Position numbers and translations under genes: made by a program. Shown here in pieces: positions 15,810-23,918 of a stretch of DNA of 64,000 nt. The stretch comes from Allomuricauda sp. NBRC 101325. GTDB taxonomy: Bacteria > Bacteroidota > Bacteroidia > Flavobacteriales > Flavobacteriaceae. The stretch lies in NCBI RefSeq assembly GCF_030268205.1, contig NZ_BSQF01000001.1, positions 664,649 through 728,648 of the forward strand. The letters are read 5' to 3'. The notes under the pieces are model-generated. The model did no database searches. It saw only the letters and a program-made list of their open reading frames with translations, and had not been told where the DNA came from. Each line of letters opens with the position of its first letter. The first letter of the stretch is position 1.

Positions 15810-17078
15810 CTATGCTTCGTTTGCTTTTCTTTTGCTACTTGATGTAATTGGAGTTTCAAGTTTACTTCTCAAAACTTCCATGTCTTCACTTACTTTCCTC
15901 TCCAAAACCTTGGCATAAATCTGAGTCGTGGTAAGCTTACGATGTCCCAACATTTTAGAAATGGTCTCTATTGGCACCCCATTTGTCAAGGTCACAGTAG
16001 TGGCAAAAGTGTGTCTAGCCATATGGAAAGTCAAATTCTTTTTGATTTTTGCTTCACTTGCAATCTCTTTCAAGTAGGCATTCATCTTTTGGTTCGATAT
16101 TCGTGGAAACAAGGTATTGTTAATAATTGACCGATTATCCCCCTTATATTGTTCAATCAAATCCAATGCTTTTTTTAATAGAGGAATTTTAACCGGGTTA
16201 TGTGTTTTCTGCCTTTGAGTGATTATCCAATATTTCTTATCCAAACCCATGACCACATTATCCTCAGTTAAAAGCATTAAATCAGTATAGCAAACACCAG
16301 TGTAACAACTAAAGACAAAAAGATCCCTTACAGTTTTTAATCGCATACAAACTAGTTGAAGGTCTTCAATCGCTTGAAGTTCTTCTGAACCTAAATACTC
16401 CCTATTCGTAGGTATCAATCTTTGCTTAAATTGCCTAAAGGGGTCTTTATCTATCCACTCCAATCGATATGCCAAGGATACCATTTTTCGTAATCTTTGG
16501 ATATGCTTCATTACAGCATTGTTCCCAATTTTAGTTTGGTAGTGATTGGGTTTATGCTTTCGAAGAAAATTTTCAAAGTCAAGGATGAACTTATAGTTTA
16601 ATTCATCTAGTCTGATATCTTCCATTTTCAATTTATTCTTTAAAAACAAAAAGATATATTTCTGACTGGTCAGGTATAGTCTTGAGGTATTTCTGTGTAG
16701 TTTCGGAAACATATTGGAATTATGGTAGGACACTAAATCCCTAATTGTAAAATGTTGATTCTCCACTTCTTCATCCATAAACCTTGCCTTGACACGCTGA
16801 GGAGTTATCTGTTTTCCTTCTATACGCAATTGTTGGAATGTCTGGAACAAGCCAGAGTAGAACTCATCAAGATATTGATTGGTTGATTTAGCATGAATAG
16901 AAGAATTTTTTACACGCTGTTTTGTTGAATCCCATTCATTGATCTGGATTCTTCGCTTTAAGCTTATGTTTAGTTTTTTACCATTTACAGAAATCCTAAC
17001 GTAAATGGGAGCTTTGCCGTTTTTTGACCTACTGGAATAAAGCCAAAACAGAACGGAAAAAGTGGAATTTGACCTCAT
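15810..17078 (-). CDS. Tyrosine recombinase / integrase with Cys at the first catalytic Arg position
   Basis: This 422-aa site-specific recombinase has an N-terminal arm-binding domain (1-105, FSVLFWLYSSRSKNGKAPIY), a SAM-like core-binding domain (about 110-215) and a catalytic domain (225-400). Catalytic residues visible are K291, H352-x-x-R355, H379 and the nucleophile Y388 in TQIYAKV. Box I reads T260-G-V-C-Y-T-D-L, so the usual Arg is Cys263. A missing first Arg is known in Bacteroides conjugative-transposon integrases such as IntDOT, which has Ser there. The gene starts 230 bp from tRNA-Arg and reads away from it, which is the usual position for the integrase of a tRNA-integrated element. 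Confidence 0.92.
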   Translation of the reverse strand: MRSNSTFSVLFWLYSSRSKNGKAPIYVRISVNGKKLNISLKRRIQINEWDSTKQRVKNSSIHAKSTNQYLDEFYSGLFQTFQQLRIEGKQITPQRVKARFMDEEVENQHFTIRDLVSYHNSNMFPKLHRNTSRLYLTSQKYIFLFLKNKLKMEDIRLDELNYKFILDFENFLRKHKPNHYQTKIGNNAVMKHIQRLRKMVSLAYRLEWIDKDPFRQFKQRLIPTNREYLGSEELQAIEDLQLVCMRLKTVRDLFVFSCYTGVCYTDLMLLTEDNVVMGLDKKYWIITQRQKTHNPVKIPLLKKALDLIEQYKGDNRSIINNTLFPRISNQKMNAYLKEIASEAKIKKNLTFHMARHTFATTVTLTNGVPIETISKMLGHRKLTTTQIYAKVLERKVSEDMEVLRSKLETPITSSSKRKANEA

Positions 17079-17185
17079 AACTGTCTTCTTTTGGTTAATT
17101 GTTAACGAAGACGAAAGTCAAATCAAATCGATTACATCAACTAAATTACTGAATTTTAATTACTTATCTTAAAACAGCAACCTGA

Positions 17186-17210
17186 AAAATGTTGACGATT
17201 TGTGAACTCT
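17186..17210 (+). repeat. 25-bp direct repeat, right copy
   Basis: This copy is identical to 12746-12770 and lies 101 bp from the tRNA-embedded attachment site and 107 bp upstream of the integrase ATG. Confidence 0.7.
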
Positions 17211-17309
17211 AAAAGCCAAAATCAAAGGAATTCAATTAAAATCAAAAAATATTAAATATTTGATTTTCAATTATTTAACGACTCATTGAATCATTTGGAA
17301 GTCAAAAAG

Positions 17310-17381
17310 TGGCCCCGGCAAGAATCGAACTTGCATCTAAAGTTTAGGAAACTTCTATTCTATCCATTGAACTACGGGGCC
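17310..17381 (-). tRNA. tRNA-Arg (anticodon CCT)
   Basis: The gene is 72 nt long. The acceptor stem GGCCCCG pairs with CGGGGCC. The anticodon stem GAAGT/ACTTT encloses the loop TTCCTAA with anticodon CCT (reads AGG). The T-arm contains GTTCGATTC. CCA is not encoded. The 3' 21 bp serve as the integration site of the neighbouring element. Confidence 0.93.
17312..17332 (-). repeat. Attachment site within tRNA-Arg
   Basis: This is the 21-bp segment identical to 12679-12699, covering the acceptor 3' strand and most of the T-arm. Integration here keeps the tRNA functional. Confidence 0.75.
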
Positions 17382-17440
17382 AATATAAAAATGGACTGCA
17401 AAAATATGCTTTTTCTAAAAAACTTTATATCCTAAACCCC

Positions 17441-17851
17441 TTAAGATTGGCTTCGGTTTTTCTCCTCTTCATTCAGGATTTTATCCATGTAGGAACGGGA
17501 TAACGGTTTGTCAATATATCCAGAAATCATCTTGTGGCCTTTGGCCACTGTACGATCGCTTGAATTGGTAAATGCGGATAAAATATAAACGCTGGGTAAC
17601 TCCTTTCCTTTAAATAGGTTTTGAAGATTATCCAAGAAGGTCCAACCGTTCATTCCATCCATGATCAAATCCAAAAATATGATATCGGGAAGTTTGTTTT
17701 CGGTTTCAAACAGGTCAACACATACTTGTAAACCCTCTTCTCCACTGGAACAGGTTATGATCTCAAAATCGGCATGGGACTGTTGAATGCAATAGCGGGT
17801 GGCAAATTGAGACACCAAGTCATCGTCTATAATGCAGGTTGTAAGTTTCAT
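17441..17851 (-). CDS. Stand-alone response regulator receiver protein
   Basis: This 136-aa protein is a single CheY-like receiver domain with no output domain. The acidic pocket is D9-D11, the phospho-acceptor is D61 in IIFLDLIMDG, the switch residue is S92 in ILSAF and the conserved Lys is K115 in YIDKP. No kinase gene adjoins it, so its partner is elsewhere. A similar stand-alone receiver is encoded at 55428-55835 beside a PAS kinase, so cross-talk with kinases of that type is possible. The gene lies 59 bp from tRNA-Arg. Confidence 0.88.
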   Translation of the reverse strand: MKLTTCIIDDDLVSQFATRYCIQQSHADFEIITCSSGEEGLQVCVDLFETENKLPDIIFLDLIMDGMNGWTFLDNLQNLFKGKELPSVYILSAFTNSSDRTVAKGHKMISGYIDKPLSRSYMDKILNEEEKNRSQS

Positions 17852-17954
17852 GCAAGGACATTTATGTAAGGTTTGGGACAGCCAAAGCTAATGGCCAGCC
17901 CCCAACGAACCATTCATATTCGTTGTTTTACCCAAATATCCCGTTGATTTTACC

Positions 17955-18368
17955 TTAATGCGGTAATTTACCCCTTAAAATTCCATATAAAAAGGCTCCC
18001 AATATGGCTCCGAACAATACAATGATCAATGCCCAATATCCGGCTCCAACCAAAACATAAATGGGTCCAGGACATGCCCCACCCAATGCCCATCCCAATC
18101 CAAAGATGGTTCCACCAATAATATAACGGGCAAAAGATTTTTCCTTATCCTGTATGTTTATCGCATCTCCAAAAAAGGATTTGGTTTTTGATTTCTTGAT
18201 CCATTGTACCAAAACGATTCCCACTGCTAAAGCAGAACCAATAATTCCGTACATATGGAATGAATCGAACTGGAACATTTCATAGATCCTAAACCAAGAG
18301 GCCGCTTCGGACTTATACAATACAACTCCAATTAAAGTGCCCAATATGATGTATACTATATTCTTCAT
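17955..18368 (-). CDS. YeeE/YedE-type (DUF6691) sulfur transporter, C-terminal half protein
   Basis: This 137-aa membrane protein has about four spans. The motif GLGWALGGACPGPIYVLVGAG corresponds to the second conserved Cys region of TsuA/YeeE thiosulfate transporters. Those proteins import thiosulfate through conserved Cys residues and are normally one chain with two similar halves. Here the halves are separate genes overlapping by 4 nt (18365-18368), so they probably form a heterodimer. The gene is last in a run of minus-strand genes whose context is sulfur metabolism. Confidence 0.85.
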   Translation of the reverse strand: MKNIVYIILGTLIGVVLYKSEAASWFRIYEMFQFDSFHMYGIIGSALAVGIVLVQWIKKSKTKSFFGDAINIQDKEKSFARYIIGGTIFGLGWALGGACPGPIYVLVGAGYWALIIVLFGAILGAFLYGILRGKLPH

Positions 18369-18922
18369 GATCCAAAAATTAAGGGGAACAACAAGTGAAC
18401 CATGATCAATCCACCCATAAAAAATCCAATAACGGCAATGAGTGAAGGTCGCTGTAAATTACTCAAACCGGAAATGGCGTGTCCAGAAGTACAACCCCCT
18501 GCATAACGCGTTCCGAAGCCGACCAAAATTCCTGCAACCAAAAGTATGATCCAAACCTTAGGGTCGGACAATGATTCCAAACTAAATAGTTCTGTTGGTA
18601 GATAAGCTTTTCCCGCACTATCAAATCCCAATTCCTGGAGCTTGGTTACAGTTTTAGATGAAATATCCACTGCTGGATTGGCTGACAACCAATGTGCGCC
18701 TAAAAATCCACCAATAACGGAGCCGAGAACCACCAATAGGTTCCAGCGTTTGGATTTTATATCTACTTTAAAGTAATCCGTGAATTTTCCAGCACCTCCA
18801 ATGGAACAAAAAGTTTCTAGGTTGGAGGACATTCCGAAGCGTTTGCCCATTAAAATGAGCAATGCCATACAAATGGCAATGAGGGGCCCGGCTACATACC
18901 AGGGCCAAGGTTGATAAAGCAT
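18365..18922 (-). CDS. YeeE/YedE-type sulfur transporter, N-terminal half protein
   Basis: This 185-aa membrane protein has about five spans. It has a Cys in LETFCSIGGAGKF and the conserved GTRYAGGCTSGHAISGL motif, equivalent to the thiosulfate-conducting Cys region of TsuA. Together with the following 137-aa protein it covers the complete family. Spacing and overlap indicate co-translation. Likely substrate is thiosulfate or another sulfane-sulfur anion, inferred from the family and from the nearby rhodanese and persulfide dioxygenase genes. Confidence 0.87.
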   Translation of the reverse strand: MLYQPWPWYVAGPLIAICMALLILMGKRFGMSSNLETFCSIGGAGKFTDYFKVDIKSKRWNLLVVLGSVIGGFLGAHWLSANPAVDISSKTVTKLQELGFDSAGKAYLPTELFSLESLSDPKVWIILLVAGILVGFGTRYAGGCTSGHAISGLSNLQRPSLIAVIGFFMGGLIMVHLLFPLIFGS

Positions 18923-18982
18923 TTTCGCGAGGTTTTATACAAATGTCACGAAAATGCTTTAATTATCAAATATGGGTGATGT

Positions 18983-19186
18983 TTAGCAACAGTTCTTTTC
19001 GCCGTCGGATACCCCAAACTTTTTCAGGATATCTTCCAACAAACACCATTTGGTCAAGGAAGATTGCAACAAATTGGCACCGACAAATGCGGTAAACCAA
19101 AGCCAATTCTGACTCACATAAATAGCCAAAATCAAACTGATCAATATAAAGCTTCCTGCTACTCCTCTTACAATTCTATTTCTCAT
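18983..19186 (-). CDS. DUF2892 (YgaP-like) small membrane protein
   Basis: This 67-aa protein starts MRNRIVRGVAGSFILISLIL and has two hydrophobic segments and a C-terminal CC. The RxxRxxxG start and paired spans match the DUF2892 domain, found as the membrane part of the rhodanese YgaP and as stand-alone proteins near sulfur genes. The terminal cysteines (residues 66-67) and Cys48 could carry sulfur, but this is untested. It lies 10 bp downstream of the PII-like gene. A second DUF2892 gene is at 25597-25803. Confidence 0.8.
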   Translation of the reverse strand: MRNRIVRGVAGSFILISLILAIYVSQNWLWFTAFVGANLLQSSLTKWCLLEDILKKFGVSDGEKNCC

Positions 19187-19195
19187 TTTAAAATT

Positions 19196-19501
19196 TTAAA
19201 CGGTTCTTTCAATAGGTAATTCTATGGCTCTAATGGGGTTTGTGGTTTCACTCTCTTCGTTGAATTGCTTGATCAACTTGAACAATTCGGTCACCTTTTC
19301 TTCATCGGTAAAGGAAAAGAACATGTTTGAAGCTGCCCCACCTTTTTCACTGGGAAACCAACTGCTGGTGTACATTAATGGCGCAGCACTTTTGTACCCA
19401 TCAATATCGGATTCACTAAAACTGTCCACTCCTGCTTGTTTAAAGAGCTTAAAAACTTGGCTCTTATACTCTTCGACTGTGGTAACAATGATCATTTTCA
19501 T
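19196..19501 (-). CDS. PII-like small protein of an RND efflux operon
   Basis: This 101-aa protein begins MKMIIVTTVEEYKSQVFKLF. The alternating beta-alpha pattern and the MK-x-I-I-V-T-x start resemble the PII/CutA/DUF3240 ferredoxin-like fold. I chose the ATG at 19501; an upstream TTG (19525) would add eight polar residues. The gene is on the same strand 104 bp after the RND permease stop. In other bacteria DUF3240 and CutA-like proteins accompany metal RND pumps, so a small-molecule or metal sensor role for this pump is plausible. I see no PII T-loop uridylylation motif. Confidence 0.65.
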   Translation of the reverse strand: MKMIIVTTVEEYKSQVFKLFKQAGVDSFSESDIDGYKSAAPLMYTSSWFPSEKGGAASNMFFSFTDEEKVTELFKLIKQFNEESETTNPIRAIELPIERTV

Positions 19502-19605
19502 GTGCTTATTTTTATTGTTTTTCAAGGGTCACATGGAACCTTTGACGACTAAAAGAATCATTGCTCTGTAATTCAAAAGTTTCTTCTAGTCGTGTCGGTT
19601 TCATC

Positions 19606-22600
19606 TTACTTGTAATTTTTACGTTCAATCATATAATACACCAACGGTACCACCAAGAGCGTCAATACGGTAGACACAATGGTTCCTCCCATAAGTGATA
19701 TGGCCAACCCTTGGAATATCGGGTCGAACAAGATCACAAAAGCTCCAATAACAACGGTTCCCGCAGTCAACAAAATAGGTGTGGTACGCACTGCACCTGC
19801 TTCAATTACGGCTTGCTTTAGGGGAACTCCCTCATTCAACCTTAAGTTGATGAAGTCGATAAGCAATACCGAATTCCGCACCATGATTCCCGCCAGGGCA
19901 ATCATCCCGATAAAAGAGGTTGCGGTAAAAAATGCACCTAACATCCAGTGTCCCAACACAATTCCGATCAAGGAAAGTGGAATGGCCACCATCATCACCA
20001 TAGGCGCTTTAAAATTTTGGAACCATCCCACGATCAACATGTAAATGATCACAATTACACCAAGGAACGCGATTCCCAAATCACGGAACACCTCAAGGGT
20101 AATTTGCCATTCCCCATCCCATTTTACCGTGTAGTCATCCTCATACTGGGGTTGCTCCATGTAGAGCTCATTAATGGAATAGCCTTGAGGTAGCTCCAAT
20201 TGATTTAACTTATCCGTCATGCCCAAAATGGCATACACTGGGCTTTCCAGTTCACCCGCCATATCGGACATCACATAAACCACTCGCTTTTGGTTTTTTC
20301 TATAGATGCTCTTGGCCTTGGTTCCCTCTTTAATGGAAACCAAATCACCAACGGACACCATATTCCCTTGTTGGGATGTTATTTTTAATTGCTGGATTTG
20401 ATCCAAGCTCGATTTGTCCTTTTCACTAATGGACAACACAATTCCAATTTGGTCAATTGCTTCTTCACGATAAATATGGGAAACGGGCTGCTCACGGAAA
20501 GCCATGGCCATCACCTGAACAATTTGTTGAGGCGTTACACCATAAAGCATCGCTTTCTCTTTGTCCACCACAAAATCGTATTCCACTTGGTCGTCCTCAA
20601 CCATCCAATCCACATCCACAACGTCGGTGGTATTGTTCAAGATGCCTTTAACATCCTCGGCCAATGCAATTTGTTTGTCGTAATCGGGCCCATACACCTC
20701 AGCTACAATGGTGGACAATACAGGAGGTCCTGGTGGCACCTCGACAATCTTGATGTTTGCATTGTACTTTTTGCCCAATTCTTGGATTTTAGGTCGCAAC
20801 ACCTTGGCGATATCGTGACTTTGCTCACTACGGTCGTGCTTGTCTGTAAGGTTCACCTGAATATCGGCCATGTTGCTTCCGCCACGTAGATCATAGTGTC
20901 TCACCAATCCGTTGAAAGTGATTGGTGCAGAAGTACCCACGTAGATTTGATAGTTCACCACCTCAGGTCTTGTGGACAAGTATGCCCCGATTTCTTTGGC
21001 AACTGCTGAAGTTCGTTCCAAAGTAGACCCCTCAGGGAGGTCGATGACCACTTGGAACTCGTTCTTATTATCAAAAGGAAGCATTTTTACGGCTACGGAT
21101 TTGGTAAAGAACATCCCCACGGAAGCAAATAACAACACCACAGTGATGCCAATAAATACCCATCGCTTTTTTCTACTTTCAATCAGTGGTTTTTCGAAAC
21201 GTTCGTAGGCTTTATAAATAAAGGTGTCTTGAATTTCGACCGCTTCTTTTTCCTTTTTATTTTTCTTTTTGTCCTTTTCTCTCAAGAAGATAAAACCCAG
21301 ATAAGGGGTAATGGTCAAGGCTACAAACAAGGATAACAACATGGCAATGGATGCTCCGATGGGCATTGGGGACATATAAGGCCCCATCAATCCCGATACA
21401 AATGCCATGGGCAATACGGATGCAATTACCGTAAAGGTGGCCAAGATGGTCGGGTTACCTACCTCGTTGATGGCATAGAGTGCCGCATCCTTGAACGGCA
21501 GACGTTTCATCTTAAAGTGGCGGTGCATGTTCTCCGCGATAATGATGGAGTCGTCCACCACAATACCCGTTACAAACACCAAGGCAAATAACGTGATTCG
21601 GTTCAAAGTGTAATCGAGCATGTAATAGCTCAACAAGGTCAAAGCAAATGTGATCGGTACGGAAAGGAATACGACCAATCCACCTCTCCAACCCATGGCC
21701 AACATGACCACAAAGGTTACGGCGATAATCGCACCAATCAAGTGCATCAACAATTCGGATACTTTTTGCGAAGCAGTTTGGCCGTAGTTACGGGTTACCT
21801 CAACATGTATATCATCGGGAATCAAATTTGATTTTAAATGTTCCAACTTGTCCAACACCACATCGGCAATCTTCATGGCATCGGCCCCTTTTCTTTTGGC
21901 AATGGAAATGGTTACCGCTGGATATTCAGATTTGAAAGTTTCTGACTTCTCGCTTGCAGCCCCAAATCCAAGGGAAACATAGTTTTTGGGCAATTCTGGG
22001 CCATCCAATACGGTTGCCACCTGTTTTAAATAGATGGGTTGATTTTGTTTGGTGCCCACAATCAGGTTTTCCAGGTCTTCTTTGCTTTCCAAAAAGTTGC
22101 CTGTGCTGATGTGGAACTCGGTATCGTTGGAAAGGAAATTCCCAGCATCCATTTGCTGGTTGTTAGCTTGAATCATTTGGGCCACGGCCAACATGTCAAG
22201 GCCTGATTCAGCCATTTTATCCTTATCCACTACCACACGAAGTTGACGGTTTCTTCCACCAATCTTTTTGGTAATGGAAACCCCATTCACTTTTTCAACC
22301 TCATTGATCAACTCTCCAGAAATCTCTCTAAGTTGAAAGTCATCATATTCATCGCTCCATAAAGTTAAGGCAAGCATAGGCACATCGTCAATCGCACGGG
22401 TTTTTACCAAAGGCATGGTAACCCCGTTTGGCATTTGATCCATGTGCTTGTTGATCTCGTCATACAAACGCACCAATGATCTTTCAATATCTTCCCCAAC
22501 GTAGAATTGTACAATGGCCATCCCCTGCTCCTGCATAGAGGTGGTGTACACGTATTCTACGCCTTTAATGTTCGATATAATTTTTTCAAGCGGTTTTGTG

Positions 22601-22803
22601 ATTCTGGATTCCACCTCTGTTGGGCTGGCTCCAGGGTATCCCACAAAAATATCCGCCATGGGCACATCAATCTGTGGCTCCTCTTCCCTTGGGATCAAAA
22701 AAGAACTGTACACCCCAATGACCATGAACACGATCATTAAGAGCACCGTTAGTTTGGAGCTGATAAACCCTTTGGCTATTTTTCCTGCTAGTCCGTCTTT
22801 CAT
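19606..22803 (-). CDS. RND family efflux permease (AcrB/CusA type)
   Basis: This 1065-aa inner-membrane proton antiporter has the usual two repeats of six spans with large periplasmic loops. The N-terminus (GKIAKGFISSKLTVLLMIVF) is typical, and the proton-relay pair is the DD in GIVVDDSIIIAENMHRHF of the fourth span. I see no methionine triad that would mark a Cu/Ag pump, so substrate is open. It is preceded by its adaptor (16 bp gap) and the outer-membrane channel, giving a complete tripartite system. It is followed by a PII-like gene, DUF2892 and sulfur-transport genes on the same strand. Confidence 0.93.
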   Translation of the reverse strand: MKDGLAGKIAKGFISSKLTVLLMIVFMVIGVYSSFLIPREEEPQIDVPMADIFVGYPGASPTEVESRITKPLEKIISNIKGVEYVYTTSMQEQGMAIVQFYVGEDIERSLVRLYDEINKHMDQMPNGVTMPLVKTRAIDDVPMLALTLWSDEYDDFQLREISGELINEVEKVNGVSITKKIGGRNRQLRVVVDKDKMAESGLDMLAVAQMIQANNQQMDAGNFLSNDTEFHISTGNFLESKEDLENLIVGTKQNQPIYLKQVATVLDGPELPKNYVSLGFGAASEKSETFKSEYPAVTISIAKRKGADAMKIADVVLDKLEHLKSNLIPDDIHVEVTRNYGQTASQKVSELLMHLIGAIIAVTFVVMLAMGWRGGLVVFLSVPITFALTLLSYYMLDYTLNRITLFALVFVTGIVVDDSIIIAENMHRHFKMKRLPFKDAALYAINEVGNPTILATFTVIASVLPMAFVSGLMGPYMSPMPIGASIAMLLSLFVALTITPYLGFIFLREKDKKKNKKEKEAVEIQDTFIYKAYERFEKPLIESRKKRWVFIGITVVLLFASVGMFFTKSVAVKMLPFDNKNEFQVVIDLPEGSTLERTSAVAKEIGAYLSTRPEVVNYQIYVGTSAPITFNGLVRHYDLRGGSNMADIQVNLTDKHDRSEQSHDIAKVLRPKIQELGKKYNANIKIVEVPPGPPVLSTIVAEVYGPDYDKQIALAEDVKGILNNTTDVVDVDWMVEDDQVEYDFVVDKEKAMLYGVTPQQIVQVMAMAFREQPVSHIYREEAIDQIGIVLSISEKDKSSLDQIQQLKITSQQGNMVSVGDLVSIKEGTKAKSIYRKNQKRVVYVMSDMAGELESPVYAILGMTDKLNQLELPQGYSINELYMEQPQYEDDYTVKWDGEWQITLEVFRDLGIAFLGVIVIIYMLIVGWFQNFKAPMVMMVAIPLSLIGIVLGHWMLGAFFTATSFIGMIALAGIMVRNSVLLIDFINLRLNEGVPLKQAVIEAGAVRTTPILLTAGTVVIGAFVILFDPIFQGLAISLMGGTIVSTVLTLLVVPLVYYMIERKNYK

Positions 22804-22819
22804 TGTTAGCTTTTTAGGG

Positions 22820-23911
22820 TTATTGAATGCTTACTTTAGCTCCATTGTAAAGCTTTCCATCGGCTGATACGATGTATTGATCTCCTTTGGACAATCCAGA
22901 TAATACTTCTACTTCATCACCATACTTCTCGCCCAAACGTAACCAACGCAAAAGCGCCACATTGTCTTGTCCAAGCGTATAAACTCCTGTCAATTGCCCT
23001 TTGTGCACCAAGGCTGTTGACGGAACAGTCACAACTGTTTTTCCATTGCTCTCATTTTCCGCCTCTAGCCTAATGGTTGCATACATACCTGACAAAATCT
23101 TGGCATCTGTTTCATCCAAGCTTACTTTCATTACATATTGGCCACCTGTATTTTGTGCTGAAGCACTCAACTCGGAAACCTTACCTGTGAGGGTGGTATC
23201 CAAGGCTTTTACCAAAACCTGGGCTGTTGTACCCACTTTAATCGCAGAAATGTTGTTTTCGGCTACTTTGGCCTCTACTTCAAATCCTGTTCCTGGGGAT
23301 TCCACAGAAACCAAGGGCACTCCAGGATTTGCCATATCACCTGCATCGATATAGGTGTTGGTTACCACACCACTGAATGGTGCTCTGATATCGGCGTAAG
23401 CAAACTGGGAATTCACTTCGTTTTTCATTTGATTTGCTGCTTCTAATCTGGCTTTGGCCATTTCGTAACGAGCAGTCATATCGTCCAATTCCTTTTGAGA
23501 GGCACTGCTTTCTTCAAATAGGTTTTGAAACCTTTCGTAGTCTTTTTTCGCATTGTTGAATGCCACTGTAGCCTCGGTAATGGAAGCTTCTACCTGTGCT
23601 TTTTTAGCTCTTAAATCTCCATTGTTGATGGAAATAAGCAGGTCTCCCTTATTTACTTTCTGACCTATTTTAACGGGAAGTGATTCCACATAGCCCATCA
23701 TTCGGGTACTCAAGGTAGCGCTGTTTACGGCCTTAATTTGACCACTTCCTGCCAAAATGGTGGAGCTATCGCCCATGTCCACATCGGCAACAGTTACTGG
23801 TACCGCAGCAGAAGTATCAACAGTTTGTTTTTCGTCACTTCCACATCCCATTAAGGTCAGTCCCAAGGACACGGTTAAAATGATGCTTTTATATATCGTA
23901 GTGTTTTTCAT
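22820..23911 (-). CDS. RND efflux periplasmic adaptor (membrane fusion protein), lipoprotein
   Basis: This 363-aa protein has a lipobox at LTLMGC, giving lipidated Cys23. It has a barrel-sandwich segment (GQVKNAVN-type strand, then LPVKIGQKVNKGDLL), an alpha-hairpin (about 95-170, EASITEATVAFNNAKKDYER) and a beta-barrel with ADIRAPFSGVVTNTYIDAGD. It bridges the RND permease and the TolC protein. It is encoded 7 bp after the TolC gene and 16 bp before the permease gene, in the standard operon order of Bacteroidota. Confidence 0.92.
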   Translation of the reverse strand: MKNTTIYKSIILTVSLGLTLMGCGSDEKQTVDTSAAVPVTVADVDMGDSSTILAGSGQIKAVNSATLSTRMMGYVESLPVKIGQKVNKGDLLISINNGDLRAKKAQVEASITEATVAFNNAKKDYERFQNLFEESSASQKELDDMTARYEMAKARLEAANQMKNEVNSQFAYADIRAPFSGVVTNTYIDAGDMANPGVPLVSVESPGTGFEVEAKVAENNISAIKVGTTAQVLVKALDTTLTGKVSELSASAQNTGGQYVMKVSLDETDAKILSGMYATIRLEAENESNGKTVVTVPSTALVHKGQLTGVYTLGQDNVALLRWLRLGEKYGDEVEVLSGLSKGDQYIVSADGKLYNGAKVSIQ

Positions 23912-23918
23912 GTTGCAA

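Larger units (their letters stand above)
12679..17332. mobile_element. Small integrative element at tRNA-Arg(CCT), about 4.65 kb
   Basis: A tyrosine recombinase gene lies next to tRNA-Arg(CCT). A 21-bp perfect direct repeat of the tRNA 3' part occurs at 12679-12699 and, inside the tRNA, at 17312-17332. This is the classic signature of site-specific integration into a tRNA 3' end. The element carries the integrase, a DUF6090 gene, a lipoprotein gene, two very small genes and an 850-bp non-coding block with palindromes. There are no transfer or replication genes that I can recognise, so it is probably mobilised by, or a remnant of, a larger element. The ancestral order would be RluA gene, tRNA-Arg, response regulator. 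Confidence 0.75.

Noticed and set aside
20389-20889. Plus-strand 166-aa frame within the RND permease gene
   Set aside because: It is antisense to a full-length, well-conserved permease and shows no recognisable motif.
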